In this document: piece by piece, positions 33,149 to 41,202 of the stretch | Numbering within the stretch: the stretch's first letter is position 1 | Layout: every line of letters begins with the position of its first letter | Assembly: GCA_017451915.1 (NCBI GenBank) | Contig: JAFTNJ010000056.1 | Span: forward strand, 1-64,000 | Origin: Clostridia bacterium | Lineage (GTDB): Bacteria; Bacillota; Clostridia; Oscillospirales; CAG-272 | Direction: 5' to 3' | DNA length: 64,000 bases | Position numbers and translations under genes: made by a program | The notes under the pieces: generated by a model | What the model was told of the DNA's origin: nothing | What the model saw: the letters and a program-made list of their open reading frames with translations, nothing else | The model's database searches: none

Positions 33149-33885
33149 GGCTTCTCCTCCCCTCCGTCGGGCGCCTCCGTCTCCTTGACAGGACACAGAA
33201 GTGCCATGACCGTTGCGGCCACCACGGCGCAAAGGATAATGGCAAAGCCGTCCGATATAAACTGAAGGAATTTGATATAGCGCAAGCAGCAGCTCAACGC
33301 CACCGCGATCAAAACAGTAAACAGAACCCCTTTGTCACGGGTGGAGGGAGGCAGAACGATAGCTATGAACATGGCGTAGATCATGATCCCCAGTGCCAGT
33401 TGCATCTCCTGGGGAAGGATCTGCCCCGCGCAGGCACCGAGCACGGTTCCCAGGGACCAACCGATATAAGGACAGGTCATCAAGCCGTAAAAATAGGAAG
33501 GACCTACGGGATAGGGCTTGGAAGAAGCCAGGGCAAAGATCTCATCGGTCATACCAAAAGACATGAGCAAGCGATGCGGCGTGGTACAGCGGGAATCCAG
33601 GCGTTGCGTCAAGGAGATCCCCATCAAGGAATACCGCAGATTGATAACCAACTGTGTGAGCACCATTTCCAGGATCGACCCCGCCGAGGCAATGATCACC
33701 ACTCCCGCCACCTGTCCTGCAGAGGTCATGTTGGTCATGGAGATCAAAATGGCATACAAGGCCTCCATTCCCTTTCCAACCGCAGTAATTCCAAAACCAA
33801 AGGAAACCGAAAGATAGCCCAAACCAATGGGAATGCCATCCTTCAGGCCGTGATGATATCGGTAAGGAGAAGCCGTACGTGTCAT
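33145..33885 (-). CDS. azlC: AzlC-type branched-chain amino acid export permease
   Basis: A 246-residue membrane protein with about eight helices and the AzlC/YgaZ blocks GLKDGIPIGLGYLSVSFGFG and FGMTDEIFAL. The C-terminus is hydrophilic and acidic. The start ATG at 33885 follows AGGAGG; the frame is open to 33975 without a better site. It is the first gene of the azlCD pair. Confidence 0.92.
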   Translation of the reverse strand: MTRTASPYRYHHGLKDGIPIGLGYLSVSFGFGITAVGKGMEALYAILISMTNMTSAGQVAGVVIIASAGSILEMVLTQLVINLRYSLMGISLTQRLDSRCTTPHRLLMSFGMTDEIFALASSKPYPVGPSYFYGLMTCPYIGWSLGTVLGACAGQILPQEMQLALGIMIYAMFIAIVLPPSTRDKGVLFTVLIAVALSCCLRYIKFLQFISDGFAIILCAVVAATVMALLCPVKETEAPDGGEEKP

Positions 33886-33995
33886 AAAAGCCTCCTGCGC
33901 GCAGCGAAAATGTCTTGGATCTACGTAAAGAAACAAGAATGCTACTATTATAACACCGCGCGCAGGATTTGTCAAGGAAGCTTTTCCTTTTTTAT

Positions 33996-34559
33996 TTAAG
34001 TTCGCTGTATTTTAAAGTATCCTCTGGGATGAGAGCAGGTGGGACAGATCTGGGGAGGCTCCTTCCCTTCCACCACGTAACCGCAGTTGATGCAGATCCA
34101 GCGGGTGGCCATATTATCGGATTGGAACACCGTTCCGCTCTTGACCTTCTCCAAGGCATCCCGGTATTGCTGCTCGTGATGCCGTTCGATGGAGGCCACC
34201 TTGGCAAACAGATCGGCAATCACGTCAAACCCCTCTTCTCTTGCCGTTGCTTCAAATTCTGCATACATCGTTTCCCATTCAAACGCCTCACCTGCGGCCG
34301 CCGCGTCCAGATTGCGCTCTGTCCCCGACCAGCCGCCAAGATAGCGGAACCAAATTTCCGCGTGCTCCATTTCGTTGGAGGCGGTATCCCGAAACAGCTC
34401 CGAGATCTCCACAAATCCATCCTCTTTGGCCTTTTTCTCAAACCATTTGTAACGCAAATAGGCCTGGGACTCTCCACTCAGGGCCGTGTGAAGATTTTTT
34501 TCGGTTTGCGTTCCCACAATATTTTCTGCAAAAACGCCGGGCTTGGTGTAGGTTGCCAT
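33996..34559 (-). CDS. rbr: Rubrerythrin
   Basis: A 187-residue peroxidase-type protein of anaerobes that reduces hydrogen peroxide. The N-terminal ferritin-like domain holds the diiron ligands (AYLRYKWFEKKAKEDG, ASNEMEHAE and SIERHHEQQY). The C-terminal rubredoxin domain binds one iron through CINCGY and CPTCSH. AAGGAG precedes the ATG. It stands alone between a terminator and the azl operon. Confidence 0.95.
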   Translation of the reverse strand: MATYTKPGVFAENIVGTQTEKNLHTALSGESQAYLRYKWFEKKAKEDGFVEISELFRDTASNEMEHAEIWFRYLGGWSGTERNLDAAAAGEAFEWETMYAEFEATAREEGFDVIADLFAKVASIERHHEQQYRDALEKVKSGTVFQSDNMATRWICINCGYVVEGKEPPQICPTCSHPRGYFKIQRT

Positions 34560-34582
34560 ACTATTTCTCCTTAAATCACAAA

Positions 34583-34621
34583 AATCGGGAGCACTCCCGT
34601 TACCAAAGTGTTCTCCCGATT
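34583..34621 (-). terminator. Terminator of the RimJ/RimL-like gene
   Basis: On the minus strand ATCGGGAG pairs with CTCCCGAT across an imperfect hairpin, followed by TTTTG. It lies between the acetyltransferase stop and the rubrerythrin ribosome binding site. Confidence 0.6.
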
Positions 34622-34634
34622 GGATTGGATCTAT

Positions 34635-35228
34635 TCAGTTCCCGCGATCCTTTTTCATAGCCTCCCATTCGGAGCGCAGGATCGAGCAAATCCCCACGTT
34701 TACGTAATTTCCCTTGATCAGCATTCCCTCACGGCAAATGCCCTCAAAGGTCATTCCCACCTTTTTCATCACCTGCAAAGAACGTTGATTCTCCTCCATG
34801 AACTTTGCCTCGATCCGATGCAATCCCAGTTCCTCAAAGCCAAACTGCAAAACCCGAAGCAAAGCCTCGGTAGCAATGCCCTTGCCCCAGTATTCGGGGT
34901 TCAGCACATACCCAACCTCGGCGCTATCATGGGAGCAGTAAAAGGCGGTAAAGCCGCAGGTGCCCACCATTTTGCAATCGGGCTCGTAAACAATGGCCCA
35001 ATCGTAGAACATTCCCACCGCATAGCGTCCCCCAAGATATTGCAAATATTCCTTGGTATAGGTACGGTCGGGGTGGGGGTTCCAGGTGAGATATTTTGTC
35101 ACGTCCTGACGGCAGGCATACTCGTACATATCCTCCGTATCCGCCACCAGCATTTTGCGCAAGGTCAGACGTTGGGTGTGTAATTCCGGCAAATGGGAAA
35201 ATACGCGGTAAAGCTTTTCTTTCTTCAT
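34635..35228 (-). CDS. RimJ/RimL-type GNAT acetyltransferase
   Basis: A 197-residue protein of the ribosomal-protein-alanine acetyltransferase group. It has TQRLTLRKM near the start, AEVGYVLNPEYWGKGIATEAL (about 105-125, the acetyl-CoA loop), LHRIEAKFMEENQRSLQVMKKVGM and EGICREGMLIKGNYVNV. Substrate unknown. It reads away from the racemase-MurE operon. Confidence 0.88.
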   Translation of the reverse strand: MKKEKLYRVFSHLPELHTQRLTLRKMLVADTEDMYEYACRQDVTKYLTWNPHPDRTYTKEYLQYLGGRYAVGMFYDWAIVYEPDCKMVGTCGFTAFYCSHDSAEVGYVLNPEYWGKGIATEALLRVLQFGFEELGLHRIEAKFMEENQRSLQVMKKVGMTFEGICREGMLIKGNYVNVGICSILRSEWEAMKKDRGN

Positions 35229-35393
35229 CGTTGATCATCCTTTGTTGCATTCTGTTCTCATTATATCAAAAAAAGAAAAAATTACAAGGCTTTTTGAAAA
35301 AAATAAAAAGTATTTTCCGTATCTCCTTTTTTTTTACAAAGATTTATGATATAATAGATCTACATAAAATTAGAGAAGGAAAGGAGAAGGAAT

Positions 35394-35801
35394 ATGCGAG
35401 AGATCTTGAAAAACGCCTCCGGTGGCGAATGCATTCCCGTTTTGCTTGGTGCGTCTATGAAAACCTATGAGACCGCCCAGGATCTGTACCGCCGTCACGG
35501 CTCGGTCTCTCACGTGTTTTGCGATCGCATTCCTCTCCCCTTCCGTTTTTCCATCTGTATGCGGGTGCACCGCATCTGCCATACCCGCGGACAGCGGTTG
35601 CTTTTGCAGGCCCTTCTTGATTTTGCCGAGCAACTGGGCAACGCCGACGTGATCCTGCTCCTGATTCCCTGCACCGAGGAATACGACCTCCTGCTTTCCA
35701 AATACGCTTCCCAGTTGGAAAGTCGCTACGTGCTCTGCGATTCCGCTACCCGTGTGATGAGCTCCACAGGAGCCGAACCGAAGGGAGTGCTGCCGCAATG
35801 A
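35394..35801 (+). CDS. Lone pre-ATP-grasp domain protein
   Basis: A 135-residue protein. The start CIPVLLGASMKTYETAQDL and the Rossmann-like pattern match the N-terminal pre-ATP-grasp domain of carboxylate-amine ligases found beside racemase and MurE genes. The ATP-binding and ligase domains, normally another 250 or so residues, are absent, and no remnant follows because the racemase ATG overlaps the stop by 4 bases. It is thus a stand-alone domain rather than a recent break. An extended -10 (TGATATAAT, 35347-35355) and AAAGGAG before the ATG support expression. Confidence 0.55.
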   Translation: MREILKNASGGECIPVLLGASMKTYETAQDLYRRHGSVSHVFCDRIPLPFRFSICMRVHRICHTRGQRLLLQALLDFAEQLGNADVILLLIPCTEEYDLLLSKYASQLESRYVLCDSATRVMSSTGAEPKGVLPQ

Positions 35802-36541
35802 ATGCTCGTTTTATTCTTGGAATTTTGGGCGGCCTGGGTCCCATGTCTACGGTTCGCTTTTGTGAGTTGGTGATTGGGCATACCAAGGCAACCACCGACG
35901 CCGATCACATAGATATGCTGATCAGCAGTCGCGCCTCCACTCCCGATCGCACCGCATTTATTTTGGGAAGATCCAAAGAAGATCCCCTCCCCATTATGAT
36001 CGAGGAGGCCCACCGCTTGGAGGCGGCCGGTGCGTCGCTCCTTGTGATCCCCTGCAATACCGCCCATTATTTTTACGATGGCTTACAACGGGAATGCGCG
36101 CTGCCCATCCTCAATATCATTCAGGAAACCGTCGGCTTTGCCAAGGAACGCGGCGTGACACGCGTGGGACTTTTGGCCACCGAGGGCACGGCCGCCTCCG
36201 GAGCCTATCATCTGTGGTGCAAAACCTATGGTTTGGAATGCATTCTGCCCTCCCCCGAGGATCAGAGCGTAATTTCCTCGATCATTTACAATCAAGTAAA
36301 GCAAAACCGCCCCGCCGACCACCGGGCCTTTGGGGAGGTCTGCAACCGCTTGCTGGAGAAGGGTTGCGAAAAGATCATTCTGGGCTGTACCGAGCTCTCT
36401 CTTTTGGATAAATCCGGATTTCCGGAGGATCGTTTTCTGGATTCCCTGGAGATCCTGGCGTATAAAACCATTCTCGCCTGTCACAAAACGCCCATTGGCT
36501 TTTCTCATCTTCTTTCCAAGGACACGGAGGTCAACGCATGA
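35798..36541 (+). CDS. Aspartate/glutamate racemase family protein
   Basis: A 247-residue cofactor-independent racemase. Both catalytic cysteines are present, in IPCNTAH (about 84) and LGCTELSLL (about 195). The start LGILGGLGPMSTVRF is typical of the aspartate racemase branch. It should interconvert L- and D-aspartate or a related amino acid in the cytoplasm. Overlaps on both sides (4 bases each) tie it to the pre-ATP-grasp gene and the MurE-type ligase, which suggests the D-amino acid is used in the cell wall or in a wall-linked peptide. Confidence 0.9.
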   Translation: MNARFILGILGGLGPMSTVRFCELVIGHTKATTDADHIDMLISSRASTPDRTAFILGRSKEDPLPIMIEEAHRLEAAGASLLVIPCNTAHYFYDGLQRECALPILNIIQETVGFAKERGVTRVGLLATEGTAASGAYHLWCKTYGLECILPSPEDQSVISSIIYNQVKQNRPADHRAFGEVCNRLLEKGCEKIILGCTELSLLDKSGFPEDRFLDSLEILAYKTILACHKTPIGFSHLLSKDTEVNA

Positions 36542-38022
36542 AACTAACCGATCTGCTTGCAGAGCTTTCTCCCCTCACGGATCTCCCCGATGCAGAGATC
36601 TGCGAGATTACCGAACGCTCCACTTCCGCCGCCCCTCATAGTCTTTTTGTTTGTATTCCGGGTGCGGTGCAGGATGGACACAGCTATGCACCGGATGCCT
36701 ATGCCAGGGGATGCCGCGCTTTTTTGGCAGAACGCCCCCTGGAGCTTCCCGCTGACGCGGCAGTGATCTGCGTTCCCAATACCCGCGCCTGCCTGGGTCG
36801 CCTGGCCGCCAAGCTCTATGGTCCCCTTTCCCCCGATTTGCGCTTGATCGGAATTACCGGGACCAAGGGAAAGACTACCACGGCACAAATGATTACCCAC
36901 ATTTTAAATCGAAACTGCATCCCCACCGGATACATTGGAACCAATGGAATCTCCTTTGGCAAGGTTCGGCGTTCCACCGTCAATACCACGCCCGATCCCG
37001 TCACCCTTTGGAAGACCCTGCGGGAGATGCAGGCCCACGGCATTGCGGCCGTGGTACTGGAGGTTTCCTCCCAGGCATTGATGCAATATCGGGTGGTGGG
37101 ACTTCCCTTTGACACGGTTCTCTTTACCAATCTGTTCCCCGATCACATCGGCCCCAGAGAGCATCAAAGCTTTGATGAATACAAGAATTGCAAAAAAATG
37201 CTCTTTTCCGATTACGGTGCAAGGATCGCCATTGTCAACATTGGAGATCCCCATGCCAAGGAAATGCTGGCATGTACCTCGGCCGAGAAGATCCTTCGGT
37301 GTGGAGTTAATATCCCCGCTGCGGAACTGGTCGCCACCAACGTAACCTTGGGACGGCAGGGCGCGTTGCCTTGTATTCGGTTCGACCTTTCCTCCAATGC
37401 GAGTACCACCATCCCCTGCGTTCTCCCTTTGACGGGTAAGGTAAATGCCTGCAACGCCGTATTAGCAATCGCTTGCGCTCAATACTGCTTTTCGATTCCC
37501 CTCAAAGTCGCCGCGGAGTCACTTTCCGATGTTTCGGTGGAAGGCCGCTCCCAAGTGATTCCCCTCCCCAACGGAGCCTGCGTCATCATTGACTACGCCC
37601 ATAACGGCGAAAGCCTGCGTCAGCTGTTGAGTACCTTTCGGGAATACCGTCCCCATCGGTTGCTTTGCTTATTCGGCTCGATTGGAGAGCGCGCCAAGCT
37701 GCGCCGTCGGGAGCTTGGACAGGCTGCGGCGGAGCTTTCCGATGTTTGCATTTTAACGTCGGACAATCCGGGAAAAGAATCCCCCGAGGCCATTCTGGAC
37801 GAGATCTCCTCTGCGGTGGAGGAATACGACACACCGTATCTCCGAATCACAGACCGAACCGAAGCGGTTCTCACGGCATTGCGCCTGTTGCAACCGGGAG
37901 ACATTTTGTTGCTTGCCGGAAAGGGCCACGAGAATTATCAGCTGATCGGTACCGAAAAAATCCCTTTTTCCGAAAAGGAACTCATTCAACAATACACCAA
38001 GCAAAGCCTTTTACCATCCTAA
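36538..38022 (+). CDS. MurE-type UDP-MurNAc-peptide synthetase
   Basis: A 494-residue Mur ligase with P-loop GITGTKGKTTTAQM (about 105-118), the carbamylated-Lys region, and the C-terminal blocks DYAHNGESL and GKGHENYQ. MurE adds the third residue of the peptidoglycan stem. In DAP-adding enzymes the DNPR motif binds the second carboxylate; here it reads SDNPGKES, so Arg is Gly. The enzyme may therefore add another amino acid or be a paralogue with a side role. It is translationally coupled to the racemase gene. Whether the genome has another murE is not visible in this window. Confidence 0.88.
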   Translation: MKLTDLLAELSPLTDLPDAEICEITERSTSAAPHSLFVCIPGAVQDGHSYAPDAYARGCRAFLAERPLELPADAAVICVPNTRACLGRLAAKLYGPLSPDLRLIGITGTKGKTTTAQMITHILNRNCIPTGYIGTNGISFGKVRRSTVNTTPDPVTLWKTLREMQAHGIAAVVLEVSSQALMQYRVVGLPFDTVLFTNLFPDHIGPREHQSFDEYKNCKKMLFSDYGARIAIVNIGDPHAKEMLACTSAEKILRCGVNIPAAELVATNVTLGRQGALPCIRFDLSSNASTTIPCVLPLTGKVNACNAVLAIACAQYCFSIPLKVAAESLSDVSVEGRSQVIPLPNGACVIIDYAHNGESLRQLLSTFREYRPHRLLCLFGSIGERAKLRRRELGQAAAELSDVCILTSDNPGKESPEAILDEISSAVEEYDTPYLRITDRTEAVLTALRLLQPGDILLLAGKGHENYQLIGTEKIPFSEKELIQQYTKQSLLPS

Positions 38023-38026
38023 AAAA

Positions 38027-38053
38027 AGAGCCCTTCTCAAAAAGAAGGGCTCT
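38027..38053. terminator. Bidirectional terminator
   Basis: AGAGCCCTTCT (38027-38037) pairs with AGAAGGGCTCT (38043-38053), between the convergent MurE-type and flippase genes. Confidence 0.9.
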
Positions 38054-38057
38054 GTAT

Positions 38058-39470
38058 TTATTTGGGGTCTTTTTTTCTTCGAAAATGCAACAGCCTTTGA
38101 AGGCATTGCCATAAGGGCCACAGATTGATGCCGAGAATAAGAAGCACAGCAATTCCCGTTCCGAGCAATCGCCACGAGGAGGCAAAGGTCATAAATGCGG
38201 CAGAAATCAACAAAAGCACAATGCTGACGGTCAAGCGCGGCAGATATAACCGAAACCGAATCATTCGCGGAGCATCCAGCAGGCGCAACAGCATAACAAA
38301 ACCGTATCCCGCCAGGGTGGCAATGGCCGCACCGAGCGCCCCCATACGGGGAATCAGCAACAGATTCAGTACAACGTTCAGCACCGCGCCCGCGATTGCC
38401 GTCAGGAAGGAGTGCATACTCTTCTTTTTCACCATATAAACGGTGGCCAGGAAGGACACAATGGATTCCAAAGCCGCCGCGCAAAGCAAGGTGGGCATAT
38501 ATTCCCACGCCCCATGGTAGTTGCTGTGAAGCAGGAGGCCCGCAAGAAACTCAGAGAGCAGGATCAAGCCTGCGGAGCCGATCAGGATCAGCGAGAGGTA
38601 GCCTTGAAATACCCGGGAATAAAACTGCTTACAGGACTCCTCGTCGGAGGATTCCGCCACCGCCGAAAATTGCCAGGCCTGCATGAAAATGTTGGAAACC
38701 AAAATAACCAACGTGGGGATCTTATACGCGGCCGAATAAATACCATTGATATCCGAGCCGCAAAAATAGGTCACCATATAGCGATCGGAAAGATCGGTGA
38801 TCAGCCAACAAACCGTGGTAGGTACCATGGGAAGGCTGAAAAACAACAGCTCCTTCACCAGCCTTTTTTTGACCATAGACACGTGAAAAGACTCCCACAG
38901 CTTGGCCGCAAAGACCAATAGCACCGTGGTTAAAAGATTTCCCAGAATCACCGAAAGCACGTATCCCGTCACGCCCATATCCCAGGCAAGAAGGAACAGA
39001 AGGTTGAGCAAAATAGTGCAAAGAGTATTGAATATTCCCTGGAAGGCGTAAAGTCGGGTACGGTCAATGGCGCGGATATACTGGGCACATACAGCCTGCA
39101 AATTGGCAAACAGCACGTACAAAACGATCAAAAACACGTAACCGTCAAAAAATTCCACGCAAAGCAGCAAGGGAGAAAGCAGCAGGAAAAGTGCCGATCC
39201 AATGCCCAACAGAGTGATTCCGGAGGAAAAAACGGCCTCCTTGTTGGCGTTTTTCTCGGCCGCAAAGCGGAAGATCCCGTTGCCGATGCCAACGCAGGCA
39301 ATGGGAATGATCAAATTCGCGGTGCTTGTGATCAGCTCTGCGGTGCTGTACTCGGAGGTTGAGAGCAATGCCGTGTACAGCGGCATTAACAGGAATACCA
39401 ACAGCTTGGAGCCAAAGGTGCCCAAGGCAATTACAAGGGTATCCGAAAAAAGCTTTTTAATACGACTCAT
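38058..39470 (-). CDS. Polysaccharide flippase (MATE/Wzx-like)
   Basis: A 470-residue protein with about fourteen membrane helices and the Polysacc_synt start FSDTLVIALGTFGSKLLVFLL. Such proteins move lipid-linked oligosaccharides outward across the membrane. It is the last gene of the uvrC-rsmD-coaD operon and overlaps the upstream gene by 4 bases. It may serve the exopolysaccharide genes at 55.7-59.7 kb or at 44.6 kb; this is inferred. Confidence 0.9.
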   Translation of the reverse strand: MSRIKKLFSDTLVIALGTFGSKLLVFLLMPLYTALLSTSEYSTAELITSTANLIIPIACVGIGNGIFRFAAEKNANKEAVFSSGITLLGIGSALFLLLSPLLLCVEFFDGYVFLIVLYVLFANLQAVCAQYIRAIDRTRLYAFQGIFNTLCTILLNLLFLLAWDMGVTGYVLSVILGNLLTTVLLVFAAKLWESFHVSMVKKRLVKELLFFSLPMVPTTVCWLITDLSDRYMVTYFCGSDINGIYSAAYKIPTLVILVSNIFMQAWQFSAVAESSDEESCKQFYSRVFQGYLSLILIGSAGLILLSEFLAGLLLHSNYHGAWEYMPTLLCAAALESIVSFLATVYMVKKKSMHSFLTAIAGAVLNVVLNLLLIPRMGALGAAIATLAGYGFVMLLRLLDAPRMIRFRLYLPRLTVSIVLLLISAAFMTFASSWRLLGTGIAVLLILGINLWPLWQCLQRLLHFRRKKDPK

Positions 39471-40105
39471 TTTTGCTCGTCAAAATAGCGGGTGGCGGAA
39501 TCGGCCTTGCCATCACCGGTGGTATCTACGAAAACCGTATCAATCTTGCCGTCTCCGTTGGTATCGGCAAAAATACGGCCTCCGGTGGTGTTCTGCTTTT
39601 TCCGCAGAGAGAGCAGAACAACAATGCCGTAAAGGATGCTGAGCAGAATGATGGCCCAACCGGCAATTTTGAACAGAGCCCCCAACGCACCGGCGGGACC
39701 GATCAGCAGCATGACCACACCAAGGATGATTTTCGGCAGCTCGGTCTTTAAGCGTTCCTTCTTTTCTTTGGAGAGAAGGATCTGCAAAAGCGGGAATACC
39801 AAAAGGTAAGCTCCCAGAAAAAACATCAGGAATTGGGAGTGCCAAAAGATCATCAAAAAACCAATAATTGCGGAAAGTGCCGAGAAAAACAGGGTGATCT
39901 TCCCTTCCTTGGTGGAAAAGCTCATCAATCCCACCGTAATTCCCGGAAGCTGATAACAAACCGTAACAATTCCCATAATTACAAAAACGATCGTTAGCAA
40001 AAGCTCCGCATTCAGACAAAGGAGCAGGACTCCCGCAAGCACGCCAAGGAGCGTGGAAAGGAGAACACTTCCCCCTACGTAGCGTTTCGACGAATTCAAA
40101 TTCAT
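39467..40105 (-). CDS. Membrane protein with an EF-hand-like C-terminal tail
   Basis: A 212-residue protein with six to seven helices in pairs, similar in pattern to the DUF308/HdeD group. The C-terminal 35 residues are different: two tandem calcium-loop-like motifs, DTNGDGKID and DTTGDGKAD, as in dockerin or EF-hand loops. The side of the membrane this tail faces depends on the helix count. It overlaps coaD and the flippase gene by 4 bases each. Function unknown. Confidence 0.6.
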   Translation of the reverse strand: MNLNSSKRYVGGSVLLSTLLGVLAGVLLLCLNAELLLTIVFVIMGIVTVCYQLPGITVGLMSFSTKEGKITLFFSALSAIIGFLMIFWHSQFLMFFLGAYLLVFPLLQILLSKEKKERLKTELPKIILGVVMLLIGPAGALGALFKIAGWAIILLSILYGIVVLLSLRKKQNTTGGRIFADTNGDGKIDTVFVDTTGDGKADSATRYFDEQK

Positions 40106-40599
40106 ATGCTTTCTCCTTTTTTGTTTTTTATAGCTTGAAGCAAGATCGGCAATGCCGACGGATGCACAAAATCTGAAGGACTCTCCCCACGATCAAGGAG
40201 CTCCCGCACCTGCGTAGAGCTCAAGGTAGCGTAGGTCCCCTTGGAACGGAACAGACGGGTAACAAATCGGGGGTTATGCTCCCGATTCCAATCTGCCATA
40301 GACTGCTCGTAGATCAAATCCTCCTCGGTTCGCCATCCCTTACACACGGCAGAAGCATCCAAGCGGTCAAACAGATCAATCAGCATTCCATGATCCAAAA
40401 TCACCTCGGCATTTTCAATTTCAGCTACCGTCCGTTGGGCAATCGCTACCCGCTCCTCATCGGTCAAAAGATACTGCTTTTGAGAATTTTTCATCACGGC
40501 AACCACAACCTTGTCGTATTCCCCAGCCACCGTACGGATCAGATCCAAATGCCCCAGGGTCATGGGATCAAAGCTGCCGGGAACAATGGCCAATTTCAT
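40102..40599 (-). CDS. coaD: Phosphopantetheine adenylyltransferase
   Basis: A 165-residue enzyme that makes dephospho-CoA from 4'-phosphopantetheine and ATP. Motifs: AIVPGSFDPMTLGHLDLI (T/HxGH nucleotidyltransferase) and the C-terminal ISS-type block LSSTQVRELL. The ATG at 40599 overlaps the rsmD stop by 4 bases; the longer frame upstream is a shadow of rsmD. Confidence 0.96.
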   Translation of the reverse strand: MKLAIVPGSFDPMTLGHLDLIRTVAGEYDKVVVAVMKNSQKQYLLTDEERVAIAQRTVAEIENAEVILDHGMLIDLFDRLDASAVCKGWRTEEDLIYEQSMADWNREHNPRFVTRLFRSKGTYATLSSTQVRELLDRGESPSDFVHPSALPILLQAIKNKKGESI

Positions 40600-41183
40600 T
40601 GCGCTTCCCCTCCGTTTGGCGTTTGATACTGCAGGATGGTTACGTGAGCAATGCCGTAACGCGTCTGCTTGAGCACCGCAAACGATTCCTCCAATTCCGA
40701 ATGGGAACCAAAAACATCCTCCGGCTGGGCCGTTTCGCAAACGATTTTGGCCCCGGGTGTCAGCAGACGTCCTTGAAGAAGGCCTTGCAACGCTTGCGGC
40801 ACCCATCCGGGGGCGTAGGGGGGATCCAAAAACACCAGGTCAAAGCAATCGCGTCCCGCATTCCCTTTTAAAAACGCGGCATAATCCATGCAAAAGACCT
40901 CACATTGGGATTCCAAACGGGTCTTTTTGCAGTTTTCACGAACAATGGCAACCGCCTCCTTGGAAGCGTCACAAAATACCGCCCGCGCGGCACCGCGGCT
41001 CAATGCCTCCAGCCCCATCTGCCCCGAGCCGGCAAACAGATCCAGAACCTTGGCCTGCCGCAACTCAAACTGAAGGGTGGAAAACACCGCCTCCTTGGCA
41101 CGTTCCGAGGTGGGACGGGTATTCTCCCCCGGCAGAGTGGCCAGGCGCACGCCCCGCGCCGTTCCGGTAATAATTCGCATCAT
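40596..41183 (-). CDS. rsmD: 16S rRNA (guanine966-N2)-methyltransferase
   Basis: A 195-residue SAM enzyme. It starts MRIITGTARG, has TRPTSERAKEAVFSTL, the SAM loop VLDLFAGSGQMGLEALSRG and the catalytic LVFLDPPY. The pairing rsmD-coaD is conserved in bacteria. The start is 41183 or 41180 (adjacent ATGs), after AAAGGAC. Confidence 0.95.
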   Translation of the reverse strand: MMRIITGTARGVRLATLPGENTRPTSERAKEAVFSTLQFELRQAKVLDLFAGSGQMGLEALSRGAARAVFCDASKEAVAIVRENCKKTRLESQCEVFCMDYAAFLKGNAGRDCFDLVFLDPPYAPGWVPQALQGLLQGRLLTPGAKIVCETAQPEDVFGSHSELEESFAVLKQTRYGIAHVTILQYQTPNGGEAQ

Positions 41184-41202
41184 AGCTTGTACGTCCTTTG
41201 CT

